Shown: positions 36,222 through 45,491 of the stretch, in pieces
How the letters are laid out: every line of letters starts with the position of its first letter
Position numbering within the stretch: position 1 is the first letter of the stretch
Assembly (NCBI GenBank): GCA_964598695.1
Contig: CAZRDB010000002.1
Location: 1-64,000 of the forward strand
Length of the DNA: 64,000 nt
Direction: 5' to 3'
Source of the DNA: CAZRDB01 sp964598695
GTDB lineage: Bacteria; Armatimonadota; Zipacnadia; UBA1398
The notes under the pieces: model-generated
Seen by the model: the letters and a program-made list of their open reading frames with translations, nothing else
Told to the model about the DNA's origin: nothing
The model's database searches: none
Program-made: the position numbers and the translations under genes

Positions 36222-38213
36222 ATGGTGGAGGAGCACGGACAACTGGTGGAGGCTGGCGAGGCGTCGGCGATGCCGCGCGCGCGGCTGACGCTGCGCGCGC
36301 TTGTGCTCGGCCTGGCGCTCTCCATCTTCAACTGCTACTGGGTGGCGGTGATGGAGGTCCGGTGGTACGTCCTCGACGGGACGTGCCTACCGCTGTTCGT
36401 CACGCCGATCTTCGCACTGCTGCTGCTGGCGTTCGTCAACCGCGGCTTGAGCCGGATCCTGCCGCGGCTCGCCCTCCGACCGGCCGAGCTGCTCGTCGTC
36501 TACGTGATGATGGTCGTCTCGTGCGCGATGTGCGGCCACGACACCATCGCCAATCTGATCGGCACCGTCGGTCACCTCACCCAGCACACCACGCACGAGA
36601 ACCAGTGGGGCACGCTGTTCGGCGGCCTCTTCCCCGACTGGATGTGGGTCGACGACAAGCGCGCCCTGCTGCGCTTCTACGAGGGCGGCAAGCGGATGCC
36701 GTTCTTCGACTTCTTCGCCCCCGGCGTGGTGATGCCGTGGATGCCGAGCCTCGGCATCTGGCTCGGCTTCTTCGCGATCGCCTGCTTCACGATGCTCGCC
36801 CTAGCCGTCGTGCTCCGCCGGTCGTGGATCGAGCATGAGCGCCTGAGCTTCCCGATCGTCCAGCTCCCGCTCGCGGTCACCCGGCCGGCGCTCGAGAACG
36901 TCCTCGGCAACCGCGCGTTCTGGATCGGCTTCGCCATCGCGGCGTTCATCAGCCTCATCAACGGCCTCTCGGTGCTCAACCCGCAGTGGCCCAAGTTCAC
37001 GCGCGTGAAGCTCACGTACCTCAACACCTTCTTCACGACCCCGCCCTTCAACGCCGTCGACGCCCGGCTCGGGGCCTACCCGTTCGGGGTCGGGCTCGCC
37101 TACTTCCTGCCCACCGATCTGAGCTTCTCGTGCTGGTTCTTCTTCGTCGCTCGCATGTTCCAGCAGGTCTGGCGCGCCAGCAGCGGGTGGATCAAGGCCG
37201 ACTACTTCGGCGAGCAGTCGATGGGCGCGTGGCTCGTGATGGTCGCTCTCCTGCTGTGGGCGGGGCGCAAGCAGCTCCGCGGCCTCTCGCGGCGTGCCCT
37301 GGAGCAGGAGGCGATCCGAGAACCCCGCGAAGCGCTCCGACGCCGGCTCGCGATGGGCGTCGTCATCGCCGGCACCGCGCTGATGATCGGCTACGCCCAC
37401 TTCGCCGGGCTCCGGTTGTCGTTCTCGATCCTGTTCTTCGTGCTCTACTTCGGCCTCGCCATCGCGATCACGCGCGTCCGGGCCGAGATGGGAGCGCCGC
37501 ACGAGATCTACTTCGTCCAGCCGCGCGACCTGATCGTCACCCTCTTCGGCACGAGCTTCTTCACCAACGGGATGGGGCCGTTCCGCGGCGGCCACCAGAA
37601 GGACCTCGCGATCATGTGCTCCTTCTTCTGGCTCACCCGCGGCAACCGCAACCACCCGATGCCCAATTACCTCGAGGCGTTCAAGATCGCCCAGTCGGTC
37701 AACCTCCCCGTGGGCTCGATGACCTTCGTGCTGGTCCTCGGCACGATCGTCTCGATCCTCGCCGCCACCTCGGCCAACCTGCACATCCCGTACCTCTACG
37801 GCGGCGTCTCGAAGATGAAGGGCTTCAAGACCTGGGTGGGCGCCGAGACCTTCCAGCGCCTCCAGGACTGGCTCGTCAACCCCCGCGCGCCGGACTCCGG
37901 CGGCCTCAAGGCCCTGCTGTTCGGCGGCGTCGTCGCGAGCCTGCTCTCGATGCTGCGCACCCGCTTCGTCGGCTTCCCGTTCCACCCCGCCGGCTACGCG
38001 CTCGCCACGAGCTTCGCGCTCGACTACTTCTGGTTCAGCTTCCTGGTCGGGTGGCTCGCCAAGGCCAGCATCCTCCGCTGGGGCGGGCAGAAGACCCACC
38101 GTGGCGCCGCGCCGTTCTTCCTCGGCCTGGTCGCCGGCGACTACTTCCTGGGTGCGTTCTGGTCCCTGTACGGGATGTTCAAGGACGTCCAGGTGTACCA
38201 GATGTACATCTAG
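36222..38213 (+). CDS. Polytopic membrane protein of the DUF6785/DUF6784 type
   Basis: 663 residues, about 12-14 transmembrane helices (LRALVLGLALSIFNCYWVAV, LLVVYVMMVVSCAMCGHDTI). It has large loops, including one with MPFFDFFAPGVVMPWMPSLG. The family assignment to DUF6785/DUF6784 is from memory of its pattern and only moderately sure. Start: ATG at 36222 as drawn; an in-frame ATG at 36270 has a better-spaced GAGG and is a real alternative. It lies 21 bases after the OPT-like gene and 35 before a secreted protein, so the two membrane proteins probably act together. Confidence 0.6.
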   Translation: MVEEHGQLVEAGEASAMPRARLTLRALVLGLALSIFNCYWVAVMEVRWYVLDGTCLPLFVTPIFALLLLAFVNRGLSRILPRLALRPAELLVVYVMMVVSCAMCGHDTIANLIGTVGHLTQHTTHENQWGTLFGGLFPDWMWVDDKRALLRFYEGGKRMPFFDFFAPGVVMPWMPSLGIWLGFFAIACFTMLALAVVLRRSWIEHERLSFPIVQLPLAVTRPALENVLGNRAFWIGFAIAAFISLINGLSVLNPQWPKFTRVKLTYLNTFFTTPPFNAVDARLGAYPFGVGLAYFLPTDLSFSCWFFFVARMFQQVWRASSGWIKADYFGEQSMGAWLVMVALLLWAGRKQLRGLSRRALEQEAIREPREALRRRLAMGVVIAGTALMIGYAHFAGLRLSFSILFFVLYFGLAIAITRVRAEMGAPHEIYFVQPRDLIVTLFGTSFFTNGMGPFRGGHQKDLAIMCSFFWLTRGNRNHPMPNYLEAFKIAQSVNLPVGSMTFVLVLGTIVSILAATSANLHIPYLYGGVSKMKGFKTWVGAETFQRLQDWLVNPRAPDSGGLKALLFGGVVASLLSMLRTRFVGFPFHPAGYALATSFALDYFWFSFLVGWLAKASILRWGGQKTHRGAAPFFLGLVAGDYFLGAFWSLYGMFKDVQVYQMYI

Positions 38214-38248
38214 CGCCCGTCCGACCGGCGCCCCAAGGAGGTCACCCC

Positions 38249-41053
38249 ATGCGCTCCCTCGCGCCGTCGCTCGCGGCCGTCGCGCTGCTGCTCTCCGCCG
38301 CCTCGGCCGCTGCCGAGGCCGACGATGCGACCGTCGCCTTGATGGCCGTGGGCGGCTTCGGCGACGTCGGTCGTCTGGAGCCCGACCGAGCCGTGCTGTC
38401 GGCGAACAACACGCTCGGCGCCTCACTCCGGATCGTCTGGGAGGACCGCCCGGCCCCGCCCGCCTGGTGGAGCATCCGCATCGGCCTCCCGCGCGGCGCG
38501 AGCGACTACGACGCGCTCGAGTTCGATCTTCGCGTCGAGGAGACCGACGACCAGGCCCAGCTCTCCGTCTTCCTCGCCGAGTCGGACGACGATCGCTGGG
38601 TCTGCTACGGCGCGCGCCTCGCCGAGCTGCCCCGGGGCGAGTGGCTGCATGTGGTCGTCCCGCGCGATGCAATGGGGCCCTGGCTGATCGGCAACGGCGT
38701 GGCCGATTGGGACGCCCTCCGTGTCCTCGCCATCGAGCCGGGCGGGGGCAAGGCGACCTTCCACCTCGACGGCCTCGCGCTCAGCCGAGCCGACGACGGC
38801 GCCCGACGGGCCATCCTCGACGGCGACGACGACGGCTACGAGCCGCTCGGACCGGCCGTCGCCCCTCAGCCCGAGCCCTCCGCGGGCCGCTGTTACTTCC
38901 CGTTCGACGGCGGCCGGCTCAGCGTCGAGGCCTACCTCCGCACGCCGGGGCGGCTCGGCGAGATCGTCGGCGCCGTCGGCACCCCGATCGCCGGCTACAC
39001 CGCGAGCCTGCCCCGGGAGCGCGCCTCGTTGGCGGCAGAGGGGATCCCCTCGATCTACTACTCCTCGTTCTCCTCGGGCTACGCGAAGTACCTGACGCGC
39101 CGTCAGGCCTGGGACGTCTGCGCCGACGGCCGCTCCCTCAACTTCGTGCACCCCATGCAGACCACGTGGGACGGCCAGCACACGATCTCCTACGCCCATC
39201 CGGCCGTGACCGAGGCCCTGAGCCACAAGGCCGACGCCCTGCTCGCGGCCGGGCTCGGGACCTGGATGGTCGTCGACTACACCTTCCCGTGGTTCGATGG
39301 CTGGTGGGGCTACTCCGACGCGATGCGGGAGGCCTACCGAGCCGACCTCGCCGGCGCCGACGAGGGCCTCTTCCTGCGCGGGCGGGCGGAGCCGCTCCGC
39401 TTCGCCGAGTACTTCCGCTCCTACAACGGCTTCGCGCCCACCCCCGCCGACCTCGGCCTCTCGGCCTGGAGCGAGTTCGAGCCGCCGCGCTCGGACGAGC
39501 CCGACAGCCCGCGCCAGCGCGCCCGGGTCGCGACCTGGTTCACCCTCCGCTCCTACGAGTGGCTCAAGCTGCCCGACCGCGTCGGGCGCCGGATGCGGGA
39601 CGGCGGCGGCAATCCGCTGTGGATCGTCCCCAACCCCGAGGACTCCTACGGCTCGAGCGACTACGCCTACCTCGTGCGCAGCCAGGGGGTCGGCAACCTC
39701 TTCCCCGAGTGGTTCGGCTGCATCGGCTGGGCCGCCGAGGCTGGCTACGCCAGCCTGCCGCCGCTCCGCGAGACGGCCGATGAGGGTGGCTGCCGCCTGT
39801 CGATCATCCAGGAGACCGGCGCCGGCGGCCATGCCGCGCCCTACCTCGACTGGCGGGCGGCCTACTGCGGCGTCTACGCGCTCGCGGCTGCGGGCCGGCT
39901 CGACGACTTCGACAACGACTTCCTCGACCAGCAGCCCTTCGCGTCGATGAGCGATCCGGCCCAGGGCGCCGACGAGTTCGCCCGCTTCCGCGACGGCGTG
40001 GCGAAGGCCCTGGCCTTCCGTCAGGCTCGGGCGGAGACCGCCCGACGGCCCGCGACCGACGTCCTGTGCGTCGCCGGCCGCCCGCCGGCCTACGGCGCCG
40101 GGAGCATCTACTTCGGGCTCGACCAGCCTCACTCGCTCGCGCCCGGCCTGTCGCGCGCCCACGTGCGGTTCGACTTGCGCGACAGCCTCGATCTCGAGCG
40201 GGTGCTCGACCGGTACCGGGTGGTCTTCTACAGCCCGCGCGCGCCGCGCAGGGGCGACCTCGCCCGGCTGCGGGCGTGGCTCGAGGGCGGCGAGGGGAGG
40301 GTGCTCGTGACCCACAGCTTCGTCCCGACGCGCGATGCCGCGGAGTGGTGGCACTTCGACGGCGGGCCGGGGCTCGGTGGCGGGGACGGCCGCCTCCTCG
40401 GCCTCGGGTCGATCGGGCCGGCAGCCGGTGTCAGCGCGACGGTCACCGAGGCCACTGATCCCTGGGCCGCCGCGCTCCCGGTGGGCGCCACGCTTCGGGC
40501 GCGCGCTCCGCTGACGACCTGTGCCGAGGGCCGCGCGTTGATCGCGGGCGAGGCCGGCGCCCTGCTCACCGAGGCGCGAGTGGGCCGGGGCCGCGTGCTG
40601 TACCTCCACTGGTCCCCCGGCAGCCTCGATGGAGACGTGGAGTCGGATCTGTGGACCGCCGCCGCCACGGAGCTGGGCCTGCCCGTGACCGGCTCGACGG
40701 ATGCCGAATGCCCGGTGCAGGTGTTCGACGTGCCCGGCGGCCGCTCCGTGCTGGCGTGGGACGCCCCCGCGATGCGCGCCTGGAGCTTCGAGTACCGCCC
40801 CGGGATCGCGCCACTCGCCTTCGCCGCGCCCGACTCCGACCACACTGTAGCCCTGCCGGAGGCCGGCGCGGGGGCCGTCGTCTACGACTTCTGGCGCGAT
40901 GAGATGGCCACCGGACCCGCGCTGCGGCTCGAGGGCGACCTCGCCGGCCTGTGGTACGTGGGGCCGGACACGCCGGAGTTCCGCGCGACGCTCGAGGCCG
41001 CCCGTGCGCTACGGGCGAAGCTGCGCGATCTGGGGTTCGACGCGGCGCCGTGA
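38249..41053 (+). CDS. Secreted glycosidase-like protein with N-terminal carbohydrate-binding domain
   Basis: 934 residues. AAGGAGG precedes the ATG and a signal peptide (LAPSLAAVALLLSAASAAAEA) is clear. Residues about 25-185 form a jelly-roll-like domain (YDALEFDLRVEETDD, WLHVVVPRDA) typical of carbohydrate-binding modules. The middle (residues about 260-620) looks like a TIM-barrel glycosidase (GIPSIYYSSFSSGY, TWMVVDYTFPWFDGWWGY). A C-terminal region resembles a GH42-type amidotransferase-like domain (DRYRVVFYSPRAPRRGDLAR). I cannot name the family or the catalytic residues. It follows the two transporters closely and converges with the serpin gene 7 bases away. Confidence 0.65.
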   Translation: MRSLAPSLAAVALLLSAASAAAEADDATVALMAVGGFGDVGRLEPDRAVLSANNTLGASLRIVWEDRPAPPAWWSIRIGLPRGASDYDALEFDLRVEETDDQAQLSVFLAESDDDRWVCYGARLAELPRGEWLHVVVPRDAMGPWLIGNGVADWDALRVLAIEPGGGKATFHLDGLALSRADDGARRAILDGDDDGYEPLGPAVAPQPEPSAGRCYFPFDGGRLSVEAYLRTPGRLGEIVGAVGTPIAGYTASLPRERASLAAEGIPSIYYSSFSSGYAKYLTRRQAWDVCADGRSLNFVHPMQTTWDGQHTISYAHPAVTEALSHKADALLAAGLGTWMVVDYTFPWFDGWWGYSDAMREAYRADLAGADEGLFLRGRAEPLRFAEYFRSYNGFAPTPADLGLSAWSEFEPPRSDEPDSPRQRARVATWFTLRSYEWLKLPDRVGRRMRDGGGNPLWIVPNPEDSYGSSDYAYLVRSQGVGNLFPEWFGCIGWAAEAGYASLPPLRETADEGGCRLSIIQETGAGGHAAPYLDWRAAYCGVYALAAAGRLDDFDNDFLDQQPFASMSDPAQGADEFARFRDGVAKALAFRQARAETARRPATDVLCVAGRPPAYGAGSIYFGLDQPHSLAPGLSRAHVRFDLRDSLDLERVLDRYRVVFYSPRAPRRGDLARLRAWLEGGEGRVLVTHSFVPTRDAAEWWHFDGGPGLGGGDGRLLGLGSIGPAAGVSATVTEATDPWAAALPVGATLRARAPLTTCAEGRALIAGEAGALLTEARVGRGRVLYLHWSPGSLDGDVESDLWTAAATELGLPVTGSTDAECPVQVFDVPGGRSVLAWDAPAMRAWSFEYRPGIAPLAFAAPDSDHTVALPEAGAGAVVYDFWRDEMATGPALRLEGDLAGLWYVGPDTPEFRATLEAARALRAKLRDLGFDAAP

Positions 41054-41060
41054 GTACGTC

Positions 41061-42314
41061 CTACCCCTTCGGGTTCGTCACCCGCCCGAGGAACAGCACG
41101 AGTCCGGTCTTCGTGTCGCGGATGAGATACAGGAACGGGTGGTCGGCGAGGAAGCTCGCCTTGCACTTGCTGGCGGGCACCGGCCCGGCGGTCCCCGCGG
41201 ACGCCTCGATCCCTCGCTCGTTCACCTTCAGCCATGTCGCGTGGTGGACATCGTCGACCCAGAGCCCGCCACTCCCCGTCATGCCGCTCAGGTCGGCCGC
41301 GTCGAACGCGAGCGGCATCCCCATCGCCGACAGCACAGGCTTCAGCCTCGCGCTCGCTTCGAGCTCCCAGCGCGGGAGAGCCACCTCGACGAAGCAGGTC
41401 TCGGTCGGCGCGCCGGCAAGGGCGACGGCGTCCTCCCATGCGCCGCTCGCGAGGGGGATCGCGCCCTCTTGCGGCAGCAGGATCGCCATCTCCACGGTGG
41501 TCTGCCGGCAGGGAAGGTGCAGGACCTGGCACGGTACGCCCCCCACGGTCCCCTCCGCGTACTCCATGTGATCGTTGCGGTGCATCATCTGGGCCGTCAC
41601 CGTGCGTCGCGGTGTGTGGAACGGACCGGGGCGCGTCAGCGCGAGGTTGAACTCGGTCTCCCACGGGGCGAGCAGGTACAGCGCGTTCGCGAGCACCAGT
41701 TGGGTGTTCCTGTCGGTCGCTCCCCGAGGCAGCAGCTCGGGGATGTGCCCGCCCGTGCGCTCGGAGACCCAGCGGTTGACCTCGGCCTGCCCGGGCTTCG
41801 GGTATGTGGTCTGGTGGATCGACCCGCCGAAGTCGCGCTCGATCGCCGCGCGGTAGTCTGCGAGCGGCGTGCAACCTTCGCCGAGCCACAGGCTGTTGGC
41901 GGGGCGCAGTGTGGCGCGGGCCGTGTTCGCCCGCAGGTCGAGGTCGAGCCGGTTGAGCGCCGGCCCGAGGCGGTCGTCGGGGAGGCCGAAGCCGCAGACG
42001 GTCCGGATCTGCTCGCGCGTCTCGCCTCGCGCCCCAAGGCAGACCATCCCGAGCGTCACCCCGAGGCTGTAGGGGGAGATGCAGAGGTTGTCCTCGTTGC
42101 CCTTCGCGAGTTCGGCCGCGAGCCGCAGGCCGAAGAGCGCGTTGCCCTCCGCGAGCTTGGCGGTCTCCTCCGGCGAGGCCTCGGGGTTCTGGTCGCGAGC
42201 CGCGGCGAGCGGCTCCGCGGGCACAGCGCGCTCGGGGCGCTCGCTCCGGCAGCCCGTGAGACCGAGGGCGACGACCAACCCCACTCCCAGAGCCACCGCG
42301 CGCCATCCCGCCAT
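41061..42314 (-). CDS. Lipoprotein serpin (serine protease inhibitor)
   Basis: 417 residues with a lipobox (ALGLTGC), so it is probably anchored outside the inner membrane. The serpin fold is clear: NLCISPYSLGVTLGMVCLGA, NALYLLAPWETEFN, and the reactive loop region with hinge VNERGIEASAGTAGPVPASK ahead of the conserved FLADHPFLYLIRD and FLGRVTNP. Aligning the loop without gaps to alpha-1-antitrypsin (12 residues from P1' to the conserved Phe) puts the scissile bond between Ser and Lys in PVPASKCKA (residues 382/383). Serpins trap proteases by loop insertion. Bacterial examples are scattered. Confidence 0.88.
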   Translation of the reverse strand: MAGWRAVALGVGLVVALGLTGCRSERPERAVPAEPLAAARDQNPEASPEETAKLAEGNALFGLRLAAELAKGNEDNLCISPYSLGVTLGMVCLGARGETREQIRTVCGFGLPDDRLGPALNRLDLDLRANTARATLRPANSLWLGEGCTPLADYRAAIERDFGGSIHQTTYPKPGQAEVNRWVSERTGGHIPELLPRGATDRNTQLVLANALYLLAPWETEFNLALTRPGPFHTPRRTVTAQMMHRNDHMEYAEGTVGGVPCQVLHLPCRQTTVEMAILLPQEGAIPLASGAWEDAVALAGAPTETCFVEVALPRWELEASARLKPVLSAMGMPLAFDAADLSGMTGSGGLWVDDVHHATWLKVNERGIEASAGTAGPVPASKCKASFLADHPFLYLIRDTKTGLVLFLGRVTNPKG

Positions 42315-42369
42315 GGAGCCCCATCCCCTCCGCCGTGCCCGCGCCGATCCAGGTCTGCACTCCTTAGTT

Positions 42370-42389
42370 GGCCCCGCGCCCCCGGGGCC
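42370..42389 (-). terminator. Second hairpin downstream of the pseudopilin operon
   Basis: GGCCCCG (42370-42376) pairs with CGGGGCC (42383-42389), with a 6-base loop. It lies in the 165-base gap between the pseudopilin stop (42480) and the serpin start (42314), and could equally affect the serpin leader. Confidence 0.35.
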
Positions 42390-42419
42390 GGACGCGAGGT
42401 TCGGTCCCGTACAGCGCTA

Positions 42420-42450
42420 CGCCCGGGAGTCCTCGCGGGAGACCCGGGCG
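42420..42450 (-). terminator. Hairpin after the pseudopilin operon
   Basis: CGCCCGGG (42420-42427) pairs with CCCGGGCG (42443-42450) across a 15-base loop. It begins 30 bases after the stop at 42480 on the minus strand. No T-tract. Confidence 0.45.
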
Positions 42451-42479
42451 TTACGCGGCGGCGGAGTGGTTGGCAGGAG

Positions 42480-43244
42480 CTACCGATCGGGGTAGGGGAT
42501 CGCCCCGTCGACGTGCGGCGGAGTGCCGTCCCACTCGATGCACCAGGGCGGCACGGCGTCGACCGCGCTGCTGGCGGCCTTGCCGAACGTCGCCACCTGC
42601 TTGAGCGGCAGGGGCTTGGCGTGGCCGTCGACGAAGGTGACATTGGTCATGCCGTTGTGGCGATTGCAGCCGGCCTTGCCCGAGTCCCAGTCCAGCCCGA
42701 GCGTGTTCATCAGGACCGCCCAGGTGTCGTCGCCCCAGGTCGCGCCGCCCACGTAGCCGTCGAGGATCGCGAACGTCTCCGCCGGGTAGCGGATCTCCGA
42801 CACCAGGCACCGCGCGTCCCCGTTGTTGAGCCCGTAGCACAGGCCGTCGTAGTTGACGATGTAGTTGCCGTAGTACACCCCGTCCGGGGGGAGGCCCGCC
42901 ACGAGGTCGGAGTAGGCGCTGCCGACCTTCACCGGGCTCGTGGGGCACGCGAAGATCTGGTTGTTCCTCACGTACGGGTACAGGAGCTGGCACCAGTTGG
43001 TGCCCCAGTTGAACGCCCAGGTGTCGTCGCCCGACCAGTAGGCCGGCGGGAACTTCTCGTCATAGTCCTGGGTGTACTGGTTGAGCGCCGTCCCGAGCTG
43101 GCGCAGGTTGCTCAGGCAGCTCGTCTGGCGCCCCTTCTCGCGAACCTTCGCGAACACGGGGAACAGGATGGCCGCGAGGATCGCGATGATCGCGATCACG
43201 ACCAGGAGTTCGATCAGGGTGAAGCCTCTGTGCCTTCGAAGCAT
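42480..43244 (-). CDS. Pseudopilin-like secreted protein (DUF1559 type, H-x9-DG)
   Basis: 254 residues. The type IV prepilin signature is at the N-terminus: [20 protein letters not shown] with Glu at mature position 5, then [20 protein letters not shown], a segment I associate with Armatimonadota. The C-terminal part has the H-x9-DG processing-associated motif ([12 protein letters not shown]). Such proteins are cleaved and methylated by prepilin peptidase and probably assembled or exposed at the cell surface; their role is poorly known. It is 29 bases from the lipoprotein gene upstream. Confidence 0.88.
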   Translation of the reverse strand: MLRRHRGFTLIELLVVIAIIAILAAILFPVFAKVREKGRQTSCLSNLRQLGTALNQYTQDYDEKFPPAYWSGDDTWAFNWGTNWCQLLYPYVRNNQIFACPTSPVKVGSAYSDLVAGLPPDGVYYGNYIVNYDGLCYGLNNGDARCLVSEIRYPAETFAILDGYVGGATWGDDTWAVLMNTLGLDWDSGKAGCNRHNGMTNVTFVDGHAKPLPLKQVATFGKAASSAVDAVPPWCIEWDGTPPHVDGAIPYPDR

Positions 43245-43273
43245 GGTGTTCCTCCCGCCGTCGTGGGCATGCG

Positions 43274-43498
43274 CTAGGGAGCGCCGCTGCCGGCCTCGTT
43301 CGTCGCGCCGCCCTCGTAGGTCGCCGCTCCCTCGCGCGCGGCGGGAGGAGCGGAGCGCTCCGCCTGGGTCGCGGCGCGGGTGACCTGCTCCGTCTCGCCC
43401 GGGGGCTCCAGGGCGGGAGGCTTGCGACAGCCGGCGAGCAGGGCGGCGGCGAGGAGGGCGAGCAGGGCCGTGCGGCGGATGATCTGTTGTCTCAGCAT
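43274..43498 (-). CDS. Small lipoprotein, 74 aa
   Basis: A short gene with AAGGAG 5 bases before the ATG. It encodes a signal peptide ending in the lipobox LLAGC, and a mature part of about 50 residues that is Pro, Glu, Ala and Thr rich ([17 protein letters not shown]). It is surface- or membrane-attached with no recognisable fold. Equal 29-base gaps on both sides separate it from the two pseudopilin genes, so the three form one operon. Confidence 0.75.
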   Translation of the reverse strand: MLRQQIIRRTALLALLAAALLAGCRKPPALEPPGETEQVTRAATQAERSAPPAAREGAATYEGGATNEAGSGAP

Positions 43499-43527
43499 GG
43501 GATCTCCTTGGTCCGGTCGAGGCGGGC

Positions 43528-44319
43528 CTACATACCCGCGACGTACTTGGCGTACTTGGCCTTCCAGCCGGTGTCGTAGCTGTTGACGACGTACCAGTTC
43601 CACGGGGGCTTGTAGGCCGAGGCCAAGGCCGTCGCCTGGTCCATGCCGCAGAAGAAGCTGAAGCCCTGCGCCTTGGCGTGGCCGTCCCAGTAGCCCACGT
43701 TCGCCAGGCCGTTGTGGCGCAGGGCGCCCTCGCCGCGGGCGTCCCAGTCGAGGTCGAGGTCCTCGAGCGGTGGGTACTCGTTGCTGCCCTCGTTGAAGTA
43801 GGCGTCGCCCGCGTCGCAGAGGAAGACCACCTCGGCCGGGCTGTCGGTGAGCGTCATCATGCAGTTCGCGACCGGCCGGTTGGCCATCGCGTCCCAGTTG
43901 ATGCCGTAGTTGCCGTCGGTGCCCATGGTGTAGGTGCCGGTGGCCTCGTTGTACGAGCCGTAGGTGATCCCCGGATCGGGGCTCGACGGGCAGTCGAAGA
44001 GGTCGGCGCTCTTGACGTACGGGCCGACGTAGGCCGGGAACTCCACCCACGGGCGGAGCGACCGGCAGGGCGTCCCGAACGGGTTCATCATGGGGTTGTT
44101 GCCGGAGGTGGCCGCATTGGGGAAGGTCTCGTCGTAGTCCTGCGCGTACGCCAGTTCCGCGGTCATGATCTGGCGGACGTTCGACAAGCAACTGGTCTGG
44201 CGCGCCTTCTCCCGTGCCCTGCCGAAGACGGGGAACAGGACCGCGGCCAGGATGCAGATGATCGCGATGACGACGAGTAGCTCGATGAGCGTGAAGCCGG
44301 AGCGCGTGCGTGCGGGCAT
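43528..44319 (-). CDS. Pseudopilin-like secreted protein (DUF1559 type, H-x9-DG)
   Basis: 263 residues from ATG at 44319 (GGGAG upstream). The prepilin cleavage region [20 protein letters not shown] is followed by [19 protein letters not shown], and the C-terminal half has the H-x9-DG motif [12 protein letters not shown]. It is the first gene of a three-gene operon with the small lipoprotein and the pseudopilin at 42480. The two pseudopilins share overall layout but differ across the mid-region, so they are paralogues rather than a recent duplication. An open frame upstream to 45564 is not used. Confidence 0.87.
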   Translation of the reverse strand: MPARTRSGFTLIELLVVIAIICILAAVLFPVFGRAREKARQTSCLSNVRQIMTAELAYAQDYDETFPNAATSGNNPMMNPFGTPCRSLRPWVEFPAYVGPYVKSADLFDCPSSPDPGITYGSYNEATGTYTMGTDGNYGINWDAMANRPVANCMMTLTDSPAEVVFLCDAGDAYFNEGSNEYPPLEDLDLDWDARGEGALRHNGLANVGYWDGHAKAQGFSFFCGMDQATALASAYKPPWNWYVVNSYDTGWKAKYAKYVAGM

Positions 44320-44392
44320 GGTGCTGGAACTCCCTTCGAGCGTGCGGGGGGAGACGGCCGCGACCGACGGAAGCAGCCGAGGAGACCCGGGC

Positions 44393-44413
44393 GATCGGGG
44401 GGCCCTCCCGATC
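44393..44413. repeat. Inverted repeat in the divergent region upstream of DUF1080 gene
   Basis: GATCGGG (44393-44399) pairs with CCCGATC (44407-44413), loop 7 bases. Outer bases extend it with a 2-base bulge (GGCGA/TCGCC). It is about 75 bases upstream of the pseudopilin start and could be an operator or leader structure. Confidence 0.35.
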
Positions 44414-44455
44414 TCGCCACGCCCCCCTGTATACGGCCCGTGCGGCCAAGAGCGC

Positions 44456-44475
44456 GCTAAGCGCGCCTTAAGCGC
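44456..44475. promoter_or_regulatory. Direct repeat (C/T)TAAGCGC with 11-base spacing
   Basis: GCTAAGCGC (44456-44464) and CTTAAGCGC (44467-44475) share seven of nine bases in a row and lie one helical turn apart, between the divergent pseudopilin and DUF1080 genes. A perfect palindrome AGCGCGCT overlaps at 44451-44458. Possibly a regulator binding site; no consensus -35/-10 pair is seen. Confidence 0.3.
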
Positions 44476-44574
44476 CCATGAAGGAGCGCGGCGCGTCGAG
44501 GTTGCCTCCGGCCGGGCGCGCGAGTACCCTGTCCTCGATTCGCTCGTACATGCCCAGGGAAGAGGTGCCCGGCT

Positions 44575-45330
44575 ATGGCTCACAGGATCGCTCGCTCCGT
44601 GGGGATCGTCCTTCTCTTCGCCGCGCTGCTCGCGCTCTGCGCGTGGGCCGTCGCCGCCCAGACGCAGGAGAAGCCCGACCGTCCCGACCCGATCGGCCCC
44701 TCGCCCACGCTGGGCTTGGCGCCGCCACCCGGCGCCTGGGCGCCGACCGACATGACCGCATGGCACCGTCGCGACGGGGGGCCGGGGATCTGGAGGGTCG
44801 AGGATGGCGTGATGACGGCCGGCGGCGGCGACATTCTCAGCAACGAGCACTTCGAGGACGCCTACATCCACGTCGAGTTCCGCGAGCCCGACATGCCCGA
44901 CGCCTCCGGCCAGGGCAAGGGCAACAGCGGCGTGGGGGTCCAGGGCCGGTACGAGGTGCAGGTGCTCGACAGCTACGGCCTCGCGCGTCCCGGTAAGGGC
45001 GACTGCGGCGCCGTGTACGACCAGTTCGCGGCCCTGCTGAACGCCTCGCGCCCCCCCGAGGAGTGGCAGACCTACGACATCGTGTTCCGCTCGGCGCGCC
45101 GCGACGCGCAGGGGCAGCTCGCGGAGAAGGCGCGGTTGACGGTTCTCCACAACGGGTATGTCATCCAGAACAACGTGGAGGTCCTGGGGCCGACCAACAT
45201 CGCGCTCGATGCCGACGAGGGCACCCCTGGGCCGCTCCTGCTCCAGGATCACGGCTGCCCGGTGCAGTACCGCAACGTCTGGATCCTGCACCTGCCGGCC
45301 ACCGCCAACGACCAGTACGCGGGCCAGTGA
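44575..45330 (+). CDS. Secreted DUF1080 (3-keto-disaccharide hydrolase-like) protein
   Basis: 251 residues with a signal peptide ([20 protein letters not shown]). It is a LamG-like beta-jelly-roll of the DUF1080 family: [55 protein letters not shown] and [18 protein letters not shown]. Members are linked to hydrolysis of 3-keto-glycosides after sugar oxidation, mostly by gene context; that activity is an inference here. GAGG lies 9 bases before the ATG. It is the first gene after a divergent promoter region. Confidence 0.88.
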   Translation: MAHRIARSVGIVLLFAALLALCAWAVAAQTQEKPDRPDPIGPSPTLGLAPPPGAWAPTDMTAWHRRDGGPGIWRVEDGVMTAGGGDILSNEHFEDAYIHVEFREPDMPDASGQGKGNSGVGVQGRYEVQVLDSYGLARPGKGDCGAVYDQFAALLNASRPPEEWQTYDIVFRSARRDAQGQLAEKARLTVLHNGYVIQNNVEVLGPTNIALDADEGTPGPLLLQDHGCPVQYRNVWILHLPATANDQYAGQ

Positions 45331-45491
45331 GGCGCCGGCGGCCTCTGAGCACCGACCCACGGGGCAGGAGACGCCGACCGAGGCGGAGAAGCCCCTTGGC
45401 GTTCGGATGCGAGGGCTCGATCGGGCATACTCCCCATTGGGCGCGTGGTGTCGGGGTGGGAGTAGCCCGTTTGGCAGGAGGCGTCCTGGCA

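Noticed and set aside
44421..44440. TATACA-like -10 box upstream of the pseudopilin operon
   Set aside because: No acceptable -35 at 16-19 bases spacing.
44478..44996. Plus-strand frame beginning ATGAAGGAG before the DUF1080 gene
   Set aside because: It overlaps the DUF1080 gene in another frame and becomes Arg-rich; the DUF1080 product is strongly supported.
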